Assembly (NCBI RefSeq): GCF_014905175.1
Contig: NC_057793.1
Location: forward strand, 992,001-1,056,000
DNA from: Aphidius gifuensis
Taxonomy: Eukaryota > Arthropoda > Insecta > Hymenoptera > Braconidae
Length of the DNA stretch: 64,000 bases
Reading direction: 5' to 3'
Positions within the stretch are counted from its first letter, which is position 1. Every line of letters begins with the position of its first letter. Below the pieces are notes generated by a model that saw nothing but the letters and a program-made list of their open reading frames with translations, searched no databases and had not been told where the DNA came from. This document shows, piece after piece, positions 1 through 11,161 of this stretch. The translations under genes were made by a program, and so were the position numbers.

Positions 1-438
1 AATTTTTTTTTTCTTTTTAAAAATAAGTAATAGAAAAAGAAACAATTTATTGATAAAAAAATTAGAACGTAGAATTACCTATGACCTAGTTTTAGTGAAC
101 GAAAAAAATTTCTGTATTTACATTGGCTTTGTTTTTTTATTTGGAAGATTTAGATTGATTTATTTGTTGGTATCAATTTGCGAGGAGACATATGATTAAA
201 ATCAAATACAAAAATCAATCTTGAAAAAAAAAAAATTGTATCACATTGTTGTCGGTAGGAAATCGAGATATCAAAGTCGAAACTAATGACATTTTGTTAA
301 TGGAAAATGTTGGTATCGTCATGATAAACAATAGCGAATTAATTAAAATTATATATTTAATTGCGGCTTAATAAATATTGACAAATTTAAAATTAATATG
401 GTTATTAATTAATTGTTTAATTGATAGTTTATTTTTAC
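1..438. other. Left-edge AT-rich sequence
   Basis: No open frame, RNA gene or repeat family is recognisable here. It lies 3' (minus-strand sense) of the exon-like patch at 439-582, so it may be an intron or downstream sequence of a gene that runs off the left edge. A slightly less AT-rich patch at about 240-350 has no long frame flanked by good splice sites. Confidence 0.5.
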
Positions 439-582
439 CGTTAATTTTTGCTTTGACGAGTCTGTTGGTTCAGGACCTCTTCTTCTTTGTTCACCTTGAA
501 GATTGTCTATTTTTTTTGTTCTTATAAATTTTCCAAATAGCTCCAGGCATTTTTCCCGGTCTATTTTATCCAGATTCATCAT
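439..582 (-). CDS. Candidate single coding exon of an unrecognised gene
   Basis: On the minus strand a splice-acceptor-like AG (583-584) is followed at once by two ATG codons and 48 open codons, then a donor-like GT at 437-438. If not spliced there, the frame stops at 409-411. The encoded stretch is hydrophilic, starts MMNLDKIDREKCLELF, continues through a basic run (EQRRRG) and has the codon composition of real exons rather than AT-rich noise. The acceptor directly before ATG resembles elongase gene C, so this may be the first coding exon of a gene that continues left of the window. It could instead be an internal or last exon. No family was recognised. Confidence 0.4.
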
Positions 583-3578
583 CTGAAATTAAATTAAATT
601 TATTTTTTAATGTTTTAAATGAAAATATAAACAAATAGATTGTTTTTTTTTCTATAGAAAAAAATAGACAAGTGTTTATTATAAATTTATAATAGAAATT
701 TTGTCATTTTCTACATAAAAATTCAGTATGGAATTTTTTTTTTTTAAATTAATAATGGTTTTTTATTTGTATTAAAATTCCATGTAAAAATTTTTTTAGA
801 ATAGTTAAATTTTATGTTAATTTGGTCGATTTATTTCGAAAATATTTACCGGCGCATTTTTGTAGAAAAAATTTCCACGTATTGGCAATTTTTAAAAAAA
901 ACATTTCCCTTAAATTTTCCAGATTTTAGTTCGTTGATCCTCACAGAGAATTTATTTATAAAAATAGAAAAATTTGAATATTTTTTTTCATGTAAATTTT
1001 GTAAACTTTACAGTAGAAAAAAAAATAAAAAAATAGTGACACCAAAAAGTCACACTTAAGTGAATAATATAAAAATATAAAATCATGAATATGTACGTGT
1101 TGCTTTTTTGTATTACGTGAAAATTACGTAACTTGATATATAAACTTGAAATATTTACAAAGTTTAAAAGTTTTGCTGACAATAAAAATACATGTCGCTT
1201 GAAAGTTTGATATTTTTGACACATGAATGACACTGTTATTTTATCTAGGCAAGTATTTAATTTTATTATTCAAGCCGATAGAAAAACACCAAACTTTTCA
1301 TCAACTTTTTTTATTATTACATCAATTAATAGTGACACTTGAAAAATTAAAAAAACAATTATAAAATATATTTTTAATGATTAGAATTAATTTTAATAGT
1401 AACATCAGCATGTAAATTATTTTTTAAATTACTTTTTCTTTTTTTATGTAAATTAAAGCTGAATTAGTTTTCCAGTTTGTTGAACAAGGTTACGTAATTT
1501 ATTTTATTCTGTAAATGATGTTTGAAAGTGTTCAAATGGAAGTCGATAAATTGTGATCGACAGGTGGTCTTTACGTGAGTAAGATTACAGTTTATATATA
1601 TGAAAAAAAATTAAAGATACAGTACACTGAGGAGTAATCTAGGACATGCAGCTAAATAAAAAACAAAACAATAATAAATAATTACATCAAGATACATTGT
1701 AAAAAAAAAAAAAAAAATAGGTTAACCATACGAGACTGATATTTATTTAATGTAAAGTTATTTTCAAATTGCTGACCAGGATTCATCAAGGCTTTCAAAA
1801 ATTACATCCAAAAATATATATATATATATTTTTTTTTAATGTGACTTTGTTTGTGTTTTAAAAAAAAAAAACAACCAAGTAAATGAAAAGAGTTTTCTTG
1901 CAAAAAATATTGTAAATAATGCTAATGGTTTTAAATAAAAAAATATTGAAAATAAATTAATTAATAATTAAAGGTGAATAAGGGAGAAAAATAAAAAATA
2001 ATTAAAAATTTAAATTAGAGTCAATTGATGTAGTGAAGATAATGATTTAAATTGAAAATTGAAATTTTATTTTTAACAATTGAAATGTATTTTTTAATTA
2101 ATTAGTGCATTTATTTAAAAGTTAACAATAATTTGAATGGTAAATAAATTTTGAGTATCAATAAGTGAATTGTTTTTATTATTGAAATTTTTTTTTCAAT
2201 TTCTTTGGTAATATTGTTGGTAGAAATTTTTCAAGTTGGCAAACTGATGTAAAAGACGATCGATATTACCAACGTTTCAGAATGTCCTGACCTTAACCAG
2301 TATAAAAAATTTTTTCAATTTATTAATTTAATTCTACTTTTGATAATAAATGTCCTTTTTTTTTCGATAAATTTATCTGTTTATTTAGTACAAAATTTAA
2401 CTTTGAAATTGATGGATTTTTATAATTTCATAGCTGGAAAATAAATTTACAAAAACATCCAATTTATTATTCAATAACTATTTAATAAAATTTTTTATAT
2501 TCCGTTTGAATTTTTTCTCAAGTAACTAACATATTGATGACCTAAAAATTACTATATCCAATTTCAAATTAATTATAAAAATATAACAAATTATTAAAAT
2601 ATAAAAAGTCCATGACCATTAATATTTTTGTATAAATATTTTTAAAATTTATAATTTCATTAACTCGTTATTGTTTTAAATATTTTTTAAAAATTTACTT
2701 CTCTTTGTCAAGTATTTTTAAGAGCACAGTTTGTTTTAGTCATTGAGACAAACAAGCTCAGACATTGTCAAGGAATAATGAATACTTGAACGACAAAACA
2801 ACTGACAGTTTTGTAAAACAATTTCACTCTGACATTATGATAAATTTTGTATTCAACATAGCCATACAAAATTTAAAAAAAACATCACGTTGTTTTTGTA
2901 ATTGACAAGTGAATCATACACTCAATTTAAATATTTATTTTCAAATAAATATTAAATTAAATAACTTATTTTTATTTATTCAAATTTATATTTATTCCCT
3001 CAAATAATTAAATTTATTTATAAAAATATTTCAATACTTTTTATATTTATGTCTATTTTTCTAAATAATAATTTACAATTTATTGCTAAAAAATTGATGC
3101 AAACAATCGATTATTGAGCATGAAAAAATAATGAGGACACAGTGACAATTGCAAGTGTTTTATTTAGTATTAAAAATATATAAATATATTTTAAGCACAA
3201 ATGATACACGACATCTCGATGAGTCAATAACGAAATAAAAAAAATTTATAAAATTATTAAATAAGGTTGAGAATAAGTAGGTTAAAAGGAGTAGTGACCA
3301 TGAGGCTCTCAGGTACATCAACGATACCAGCAACAGGCGGTAGATTTTTTTATCCAACCTAGCATAATTTATTTTTTTTTTTTTGCAGTTGTACGTGTGA
3401 TGATAAATTGATTGAAGAATTGATCTATATATATTTAACACTGTGCCAAAGAAAAAATGAATAAATATAATTTATAAATAAATAAGGGCAGATTAGGGCT
3501 TTTTATTTTTTTGATGAGTTATTCAATGAGGCCATTGGTGATTAGGAAGCCTCTTTTGTGCGTGTGAATGTGTCGTAA

Positions 3579-3671
3579 ATTTATAATCGATCAATCGCAC
3601 CAAGAGATTATCCTTTCTGGACATTGGATAAGTGCAACTCAAAGTTCTTCAATGGACTCAAAAAGAAATGA
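3579..3671 (+). other. Short plus-strand open stretch resembling a terminal exon
   Basis: After an in-frame TAA at 3576-3578 the frame stays open to a TGA at 3669-3671. The portion from 3597 reads APRDYPFWTLDKCNSKFF and then a lysine-rich end. Its composition is much less AT-biased than the surroundings, which is unusual here and resembles a coding exon. No strong acceptor was identified and no family recognised, so it may be a chance open stretch or an exon of an unknown small gene. Confidence 0.2.
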
Positions 3672-5602
3672 AAATTAAATTTAAATTTATAAAAAAAGCT
3701 GGCTATTTTAATTTTACAATTTGCAAAAGGTAATTTTTTATTATATTAGATGAAAAATTGTATTAATTGTGTCGAAATTTGTTAAATAAATTGTCCATAT
3801 TTTGTTAAATGAAAAAAATTATAATAACAAGTTAATAATTAATCTAAAAGAAATGAAAATATAAAAAAAAATTGAAATGAAAATTATGAGATCAATTGAA
3901 ACTACTTGTTTAAATTAATTGATTTTATTTTGGATTTTTTTTAAAATTTTATATATGTTAATTAATTGACGTTAACTTGAAAATAAAAAAAAAACTTGTA
4001 AATTTTCACTCGATGAATGGCATGATACGCAATAGGGTCGATTGTATGCGTCGAAAATTTTTCTATTGTTCTAAAAAGATAAGAAATTGTAGAAAATAAA
4101 TAATCACCGATAAAAAAAATAATGTTTATAAAAAAAAAAAAATGTTTTTTGTATGTAAATAAATGTATAGTCTTTGTGTTTTGATAATTTTATATATTTT
4201 TTTTTCATTTTTAAACAGAGCCAGTAATTAATATAAATAATTATCTACAAATTACTGTAAAAATTTATTTACTTTTTTTCAATTTTTTTCTTGTAAATTA
4301 ATTATGTAGCTCATATGAATTAATAAAAAAAATAAAGCAGTTATTATTAAACAATAAAATAGCACTAAAAATATTAAAATTATTGTTGACAACAATTATT
4401 ATTAATAATTAATTTTAAAAAATTTCAACTCACTTTGAATTGTTATTTTGTATTTCAACTTTGACCTGCTTACAAATTCCTTCCTAAAAAATTCCATACA
4501 CCACCTTAATAATACTCTTTTTAATTATTCAATTTAAATAAATAACAACAATAACAATAACAATAGCTTCACTTAATACACTATTTCATTGTAACAAAAA
4601 AAATTTGACAAAAAAAAATTTCTAAATTTTTTTTAAAACAACTTGCACTTTTTTTTTTTTTCATCTAATTATTTATACTCAATACACAAATATATATTGT
4701 CAAAAAAATAAACCAAAAATATTGTTCATTAAATTCTTATTTAAACAATAAAAAAATATTCATATTTTTAATAATTATTTTTTATTTTTAATTAAATTTT
4801 ATAAAATAATTGAATCATTTCAAATTTTAATTAAATAACAAAATTTTTCTTCTTTTTTTTTTTTATATTTAATTCACATTTTATAAATAAATAATTATTT
4901 ATAATTTTAACTATTATTTATTTGTTATTAATTTATGTTTAAAAAAATGTGTTTTTTTTTATTTTTGTAATTTCGTTGATACAACACAGTGCCGGTTATG
5001 TCGTCAGTCGACCACGATTTGTCTTATCCTCGCGGTAATACCACCCCTATCACGACCAGTGCCTTGACTATTTTATCACCCTCAATGTCCCCTCTATTTC
5101 GTCCCTTTTTACCCCCAATATCAAATCCCAAATGAATATATGCGCGCGTTTCATCTGCTTCACAATTTTTCCCCTCTTAATTCACCCCAGAAATTTTACC
5201 ACCCTTATTTCCACGAACTAACAATACACCCTCAAGCATCATTTCATCTCAAACATTTACGCATATATTTTTTAAATTTACCATCATTGCCGAATTCATT
5301 AACGTCTCTTTTTTTTGGCTTTTTAAAATTTCATATATATTTTTTTTCTTTTCTCATATCTTATTACATTTTCGTGATTTTTCTTTTTTTTTTTCCACCA
5401 TTATCATTGTCATCAGTCAAATACATTTACAAAGAAAATTTACGTTACTTTTCTCTCTACAATTTTCATCCCCTTTTTTTGTGTCTGTATAACTTTCATC
5501 CCCCACAGTCTTCTCACCTATTGACGTCCTGTCCCCACTCTTTATCCTGTCTCTCCCCCACTAACACTGTTTCATCCCTCTGCATTGCAATTTCTTTCTC
5601 TA

Positions 5603-5621
5603 TGACGTAATGGCTACGTCA
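5603..5621. promoter_or_regulatory. Palindromic pair of CRE/ATF-like elements
   Basis: TGACGTA (5603-5609) and its exact reverse complement TACGTCA (5615-5621) are separated by 5 bp. Each arm has the TGACGT core bound by CREB/ATF-type bZIP factors. It lies at the edge of the pyrimidine-rich tract and about 1.8 kb beyond the stop codon of elongase A. The target gene, if any, is unknown. Confidence 0.35.
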
Positions 5622-7410
5622 GTAAAAATGAGTAAAAACCATGCATTTAATTTAACTCCCAGTGCCATCTATAATTTTTTTTCAATGTGTATTTTATTTA
5701 TTAATTTTTATGAACAAAAAAAAAATATTTTAATAGATAAAATTAACTTACTTATTAATAAATTGCTTTAAAAAAAATTATAACAATTACAAAAATATAT
5801 GAAAATCCATACGCAGAAATTAAGGACAAACAGTAGCACTAGCTTAAAGTTTTTTTTTTCACCATAAATAATTATGTCTTCCGGATTTTTAAAGGGTTAA
5901 ATTATTTTTTATTACTTTTAGTGTATATTTTGTAAAATTTTCAGGTAAATTATTCAAATGCAATTAGAGGATGCATCTAAATTTCTAAAAATTTTCAAGC
6001 ATACACTAGTCAATTTAGATTTTAGTCAACTTGAAAAAAATATTAACAGCAAAAAATAAGCGCTATTTTTTTTTATGAAAATATAAATTCAAAATATGTG
6101 TTGCGCATGTGGTAATGAGAGTAAAGATATTCAGCTAGAAATAATAAATTTATTGTTTTTATTCACCAAGATACATTTTTGAATTTAATACATTTTTATT
6201 ATTATTTATTATCAATTTTTAAATCTGTATTTTTCCTCAAAGGCACTTGCTATTGTGTTGGAAATTTATTGATCAATGTGATGCTAGTAATAAGTGAATT
6301 AATTAATTTTGTTTAATTTCTAAACTCAGAGAGTGTATTTTTAATTAAATTACGACCAAGATTTTTACAAAAAAATAACGTCAAGTCTTGGATACGTAAA
6401 AGTGTAAAAACAAAAGGCTTTTATTCTCTCAATTAAATAAGAAGACAATGCCAATGCTGAGAAGACAATGCCATTCCAAAAAAACAATGATAAAATAAAT
6501 TTTGATCGAAATAATATTATTTTAAAAAATTCATTTTCTTTATGTTTATTTTTGTTATTAATTTATCTTAATGCTAATTATAGACTAAGTCTTAATCTAC
6601 ATAATCCATAGGTTAGTTTTTTTTTTTTTTGTTTTTATTTCCCTTGGGATTAAAAATATCCTTGGGATTTTTTTTTCATAAAAAAAACAAGTACTTCAAG
6701 TCGCTGAAATTATAATTTAATTATTTTATTTATTTATCATACAAAATGAAAATAAATTCCCATGATTTCCCAAGTTTGGCTCACTCGAACATTACATTTA
6801 AAATCCGTTATACATATATACAATCATCGCGTTTTTTAAAAAATTAAAAACAAAAATTTTTTACACAAAAAACGCGCAGCTTATAATAATTTATTTAAAT
6901 ATTTTTTAATTATATAAATCATTGTTTAAATATACGACAGTATAAATCCAATGTCATGAGCATCGTCAATTAAGAAAAAAAAATAATTATTCTAAATTAA
7001 AATTCGTACTTAGCAAGAAAAAAAAAAAAAACTAGCCTATTTACAAAATAAAAACAAATAAAAATTTCAATTATACATGATTATTTTTATACAAAAAGAT
7101 TTAGATTTTAAAAATTTTCAACCATAATTGTCCAATGATAATTATTATTTATCAATAATAATAAAATATAAAATTTAAAAATAAAAAAAAAGAAAAAAAA
7201 ACAAACATTGATTATCACGATTTTCGTAGTACCAATTTTCCATTAACTTCATGTTAGATAATTTTTAAATGGCACTCTACTATTATTCATTTTATTCAAC
7301 TTTATAATTAATAAATTTTTGTTATTTTTTTTATTATCTTTTAGGTATCTCTCAATGTTATTAATTATTTTTTTGGTAATGCAATTTGAATATATAAATG
7401 TGATAAATCA

Positions 7411-10400
7411 TCAATCAGTTGTTTTGTATGATTTTCTTAAATTAACATCATTCGTTGCAATTTCACCTTTGACATAATAATCAGCAGCATCTCGTCTTTT
7501 TCCATTAGTCGATGAATAATTTTTTCCATTTGAAATATTATTTGGCATACATGCACCAGTAACAGCTTCAATCGTGTCAATTGCCGCTGATTTAACTCGA
7601 CTTTTATTATCTTTACTAACATATTTTTGTTTGTAGAAATTATTGAATAAAAAGTAAAACATAACTGCATGAAGACCGACAAACCATACAACAGCTTTTG
7701 GATAATTACAATCAATAAATACTAATTGAAAAGCATGAAGTATTATTGCTAAAAATTGTATCATTTGAAGAGCTGTTAAGTATTTTTTCCACCAAAGATA
7801 TGGTTGTATTGATGGACCAAGTGCTGCCAGTAGATAATATGAATACATTATAATGTGAACAAATGTATTTAAAAGACCGAAGAATGTTGCATGACCACCT
7901 GAAATTAATTACAAAATAATTATTGTTATTTAGCTAATTGTTTTTTGTTATTTTTTTAAATTTACCTGGAGTATATTTGACACCAAACCAGACGGACATT
8001 GGCATTATTCCATGATGAATAACATGAAGAGGTGAAACATGGTCAGTCTTCTTTCTCATCACAAAGAAGATCTGTAATTATTCATTTATTTTAATGACAA
8101 CTAATTAGGAACTTTTAATTGACATAATTTTTTTATAATTACCGTATCGAAAAATTCCGTGAATTTCGAAAAATAGTACCACCAACATGCGTGCGCCATC
8201 TGTTTATTTGATTGATGATAAATTAACAAGAAAATAAATATTAAATATTAACATGATATTTAACTAAAATTGCATAAAATTTAAATGGAAATTATGAATT
8301 GAAATAGACCAATGATTTATAAGAAAATATCAAAGAAAAAAGTATTTTTTCTTCAAGAAAAAAAATTATCAGATTTATGTGATTTTTTTGTTTTTTTCGT
8401 AAGCTAAGTATAATAAATTTAAATAATTTATGGTAGCTTAAATAAGCTTTTTTTTGAGCATTAAAAATTTGTTTAAATATTTATTGTTAATGATTTTTAA
8501 ATCAAGCTTTAAGATGGAAAAATAAATTACTAATTTCTACAATGGATTTCTGGAAGAAATTGACTAGAAAAAAAAAAAATTTACAAGTCGAGTTTGTTCT
8601 TTCATACTCAACTATAATTATCAACTGTCTTGTGATTGTTTATTTTATTTTATAAATATATTAATAGGTGTGAAAACCCACCCTCAGTACACGGGGGTCA
8701 TCTTGTTTTTCTATAGGTTGACACCTTAGCGAATAATGACCAGTCAGCCATCCACTTATTGATATCTGTAACCACAACCAAGAGAACGCGTACCTTTTAT
8801 CATGTGTTAATTTAACCATAACCCAACTACATCAACATTTAAATATACAATTTTTTTTTTTTTAACAATGTCCTTTTATTATTTTATTTGAATAATTTGT
8901 GTTTTTTTTTAACTCGTCATTTGAGCTGTAGAGCCTTTTAACGCTCTTTCACCATTTGCAACTGTAAAATTTATTCAAAAAAAAATACAAAAAATAATAT
9001 ACACCAGCAATGCTAAAATTCTTGTACAATTATTAATGGATAAATTTTTTTTTTATATTTATTTGAATTCAAAAAAATATAAAATGTTTATGACATTGTT
9101 TTGGTAAATTTTTTTTTAACGGTTTTAGTTCATTTTTGAATTTTTTTTTCCGTTATTTTGTATTGTTTAAAGTTTGACATTTTTTAAATAAAACATTAAC
9201 GGTTTTTTTAAAATATTTTTTTAATATTCTTTTGTTGGTATTATTGAATAAGAATTTAAATTTTGTACAATTTATTTTTAAGCTGAGTTTTAATTTTTTT
9301 TTTAAACAGTTATTAAAAGAAGAAAAGAATAGATTTTTATTTAATAAATTTTAAATTATTTACTTTTAATTAGATAATTAAAGAATGTAATTTTAGATAA
9401 TATTATTTAATATTTTTTTGTATAAATAATAACATTGTTAAAAAATTGAAATATTATTTAAAATTAATTTTAATTTTCAACAATATTTTAACAATATTTT
9501 TATAATACAAAAAAATATTATAAAATTTTTTTATGAATAATTTAAAACAGCTCATAAATAAAACTGCCAAAAAAAAAAAATTTGATATTTAAATAATCTA
9601 TAAATTAAAAAACCATGAAAAAAAAATTCACCTAAATTTAAATAATTTACCAAAACAAAAATGTCATTTTTATTGTACAAAAAAATTTAAAAAAAAAAAA
9701 AAATTCTGTAGAAAGAAAATATTAATAAAATAGTTTTATATTAGTAATTTAAAACTAAAAAAAAAGCACCAACTAAATTTGTATTTATTCAAAAAATACA
9801 ATGAAAAAAAAATTATATATGAAACCAAATAATTTATGTTTCAAGCAAGGAAAAATAAATAAAAAATGATTTAATAAAAAAAATGATAACAGAAAAAAAT
9901 TTATTGAATGTTCCATATTGAAGTTTTCCTGTTGAATAAATATTACTTACTCTCATTGCTTTCGGACTGTTTGAATAATCAACTGGTTGACATCTAAATG
10001 AATAATCATTCCACCAACCAGAAGCAAGACTCTGTGATTTTATTGAAATTATTATTCATTAATTATTCACTAATTTTTTTTTTCAATGTCATAGTAATTA
10101 TCATTATCATAAAAATCATTTGACATTGTTGGCATTGTTACTTTTTTTTTACTTTAAAATCTATTGTTAATATTTTGTTGAATTTTAAATTTGTATTTAC
10201 TGATTGTGAAATTCAAAAATGTACATTTAAAAATCATGTTGTATTAAATAAGTTAGTATAAAATAATTTAAAAAATGTTTTTCATTTTTTCTTTACCTCG
10301 TAGAATATCCATGTTGAGAATATAACTTGAAATAAATTATATGCAATGAGCACTTTTTTAAGCTGAAAAGGTTTACGATTTTCCATAAGTTTTGGTCCGA

Positions 10401-11161
10401 GAACTTTGACAAGATAGACATAGCTCAAACATATACCAGCAGTATATAAAGGTGAACTCATCAAAAACCATTTTGTTGTTCTTGGATCTGTAATTATTAA
10501 TTTATAATAATTTATTAACAAAATTTAAACTGAATAATTTTAAACGTTTAAACAAGTTTAAAATACCAAAAAAAAAAAAAAAAAAAATTCTTTATTTTAA
10601 ATAGATTTATACAAAGACAGTACAATAGTCTGCTAAAAAGTCTCAAGGATAAATTTTTTATAACATGAAACCAAAATTTTAATACCTGCTCAAAGACCTT
10701 GTATATATATTTTGACAAAAAAAATATATTTTTTTTATTTAACAACAAATATAAATATTTATTTTAAAATAAATTTATTTTTTTCTATTATAACAAATTT
10801 GCAAAAAAAAATAAATTTCATTTATAATTTCAAACAAAAAAAAATCAGTTAATAATAAATTTTTATTTATATTAATTTCATGAATTAAATATATTTTTGA
10901 ATTTTTGATAATTATTCTTTTCAAGGTCATAATAAATTCCTTGATTTTTTTTTTTTTTCGCTTTCACAGATAAAACTGGCCACGACCTTGTCAATAAATT
11001 TTTAAGTTTTTGTATTCTCAGCTGGTATAAAAACAACGTAATATAAAAATTAATTTTAACAAATAAAAAAAATTAAAATAATTTAAATTAATTAATTACT
11101 CACCGGCATAAGTATCAAGTATCTCATGAAAATTATCCAAGTACTGCATAACAATCGACAT
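7411..11161 (-). CDS. Elongase A: very-long-chain fatty acid elongase (ELOVL), HVIHH type
   Basis: Catalyses condensation of malonyl-CoA with a long-chain acyl-CoA, the rate-limiting step of fatty-acid elongation, in the ER membrane. Six coding exons (minus strand): 11161-11104, 10487-10297, 10031-9951, 8199-8143, 8071-7966 and 7898-7411, giving 326 residues, a typical ELOVL length. Motifs: DPRTTKW at 20-26, KxxExxDT (KFTEFFDT) at 122-129, HxxHH (HVIHH) at 145-149, HxxMYxYY at 179-186, TxxQxxQ at 206-212. The hydrophilic tail of about 85 residues ends KTTD, without a dilysine ER signal. The ATG at 11159-11161 is the first Met before the short exon-1 peptide; a possible 5' UTR acceptor lies at 11267-11268. 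The family is clear; substrate chain length cannot be read from sequence. A second version of exon 3 lies at 8682-8765. Confidence 0.95.
8682..8765 (-). CDS. Alternative exon 3 of elongase A (candidate mutually exclusive exon)
   Basis: Inside the 1.75-kb intron between exon 3 (9951-10031) and exon 4 (8143-8199) is an 84-nt open segment on the same strand. A pyrimidine-containing acceptor ending in ACAG precedes it and a donor AGG|GTGGGT follows. It starts and ends in phase 0, exactly like exon 3. Its 28 residues include SGWL, YS, RCQPI and end VLR, aligning with SGWW, YS, RCQPV and AMR of the 27-residue standard exon and adding one residue. The conserved cysteine and QP are kept, but VDYS becomes IEKQ. 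Either exon joins exons 2 and 4 in frame. It could be a mutually exclusive exon or a decaying exon duplicate; the intact frame and sites favour function. Confidence 0.7.
8766..9950. other. Intron sequence between the two exon-3 versions of elongase A
   Basis: AT-rich intron sequence with long A/T runs. No further exon-like segment, RNA gene or repeat family is visible. The acceptor side of the alternative exon has a TTCTCTTGGTTG-type pyrimidine-rich stretch just above 8770. Confidence 0.5.
10488..11103. other. Intron 1 of elongase A
   Basis: A 616-bp intron in phase 1, between the codon halves that encode the D of DPR. The same intron position is kept in elongases B and E. It contains TCAAGGTCA at 10921-10929, an FTZ-F1/ERR-type extended half-site. 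Nothing else is recognisable. Confidence 0.6.

Larger units (their letters stand above)
583..7410. other. Intergenic region between the left-edge exon and elongase A
   Basis: This is almost entirely AT-rich sequence with homopolymer runs. Items worth noting are a short plus-strand open stretch at 3579-3671, a less AT-rich patch at 3290-3360, a strongly pyrimidine-rich plus strand from about 5030 to 5600, and a palindromic pair of TGACGTA elements at 5603-5621. The part next to 7410 presumably holds the 3' UTR of elongase A. No RNA gene or transposon was recognised. Confidence 0.5.

Noticed and set aside
814..1233. Overlapping 81-codon frames on both strands
   Set aside because: Low-complexity Phe/Lys/Ile-rich frames in AT-rich DNA, open by composition.
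5140..5610. 156-codon plus-strand open frame
   Set aside because: The peptide is dominated by Phe, Leu, Ser, Pro, His and Tyr, as expected from a pyrimidine-rich strand. It has no domain, no splice context and no hydropathy pattern of a real protein.
7437..7715. Second minus-strand open frame over the last exon of elongase A
   Set aside because: It is an out-of-frame shadow; the overlapping frame carries the conserved elongase sequence.
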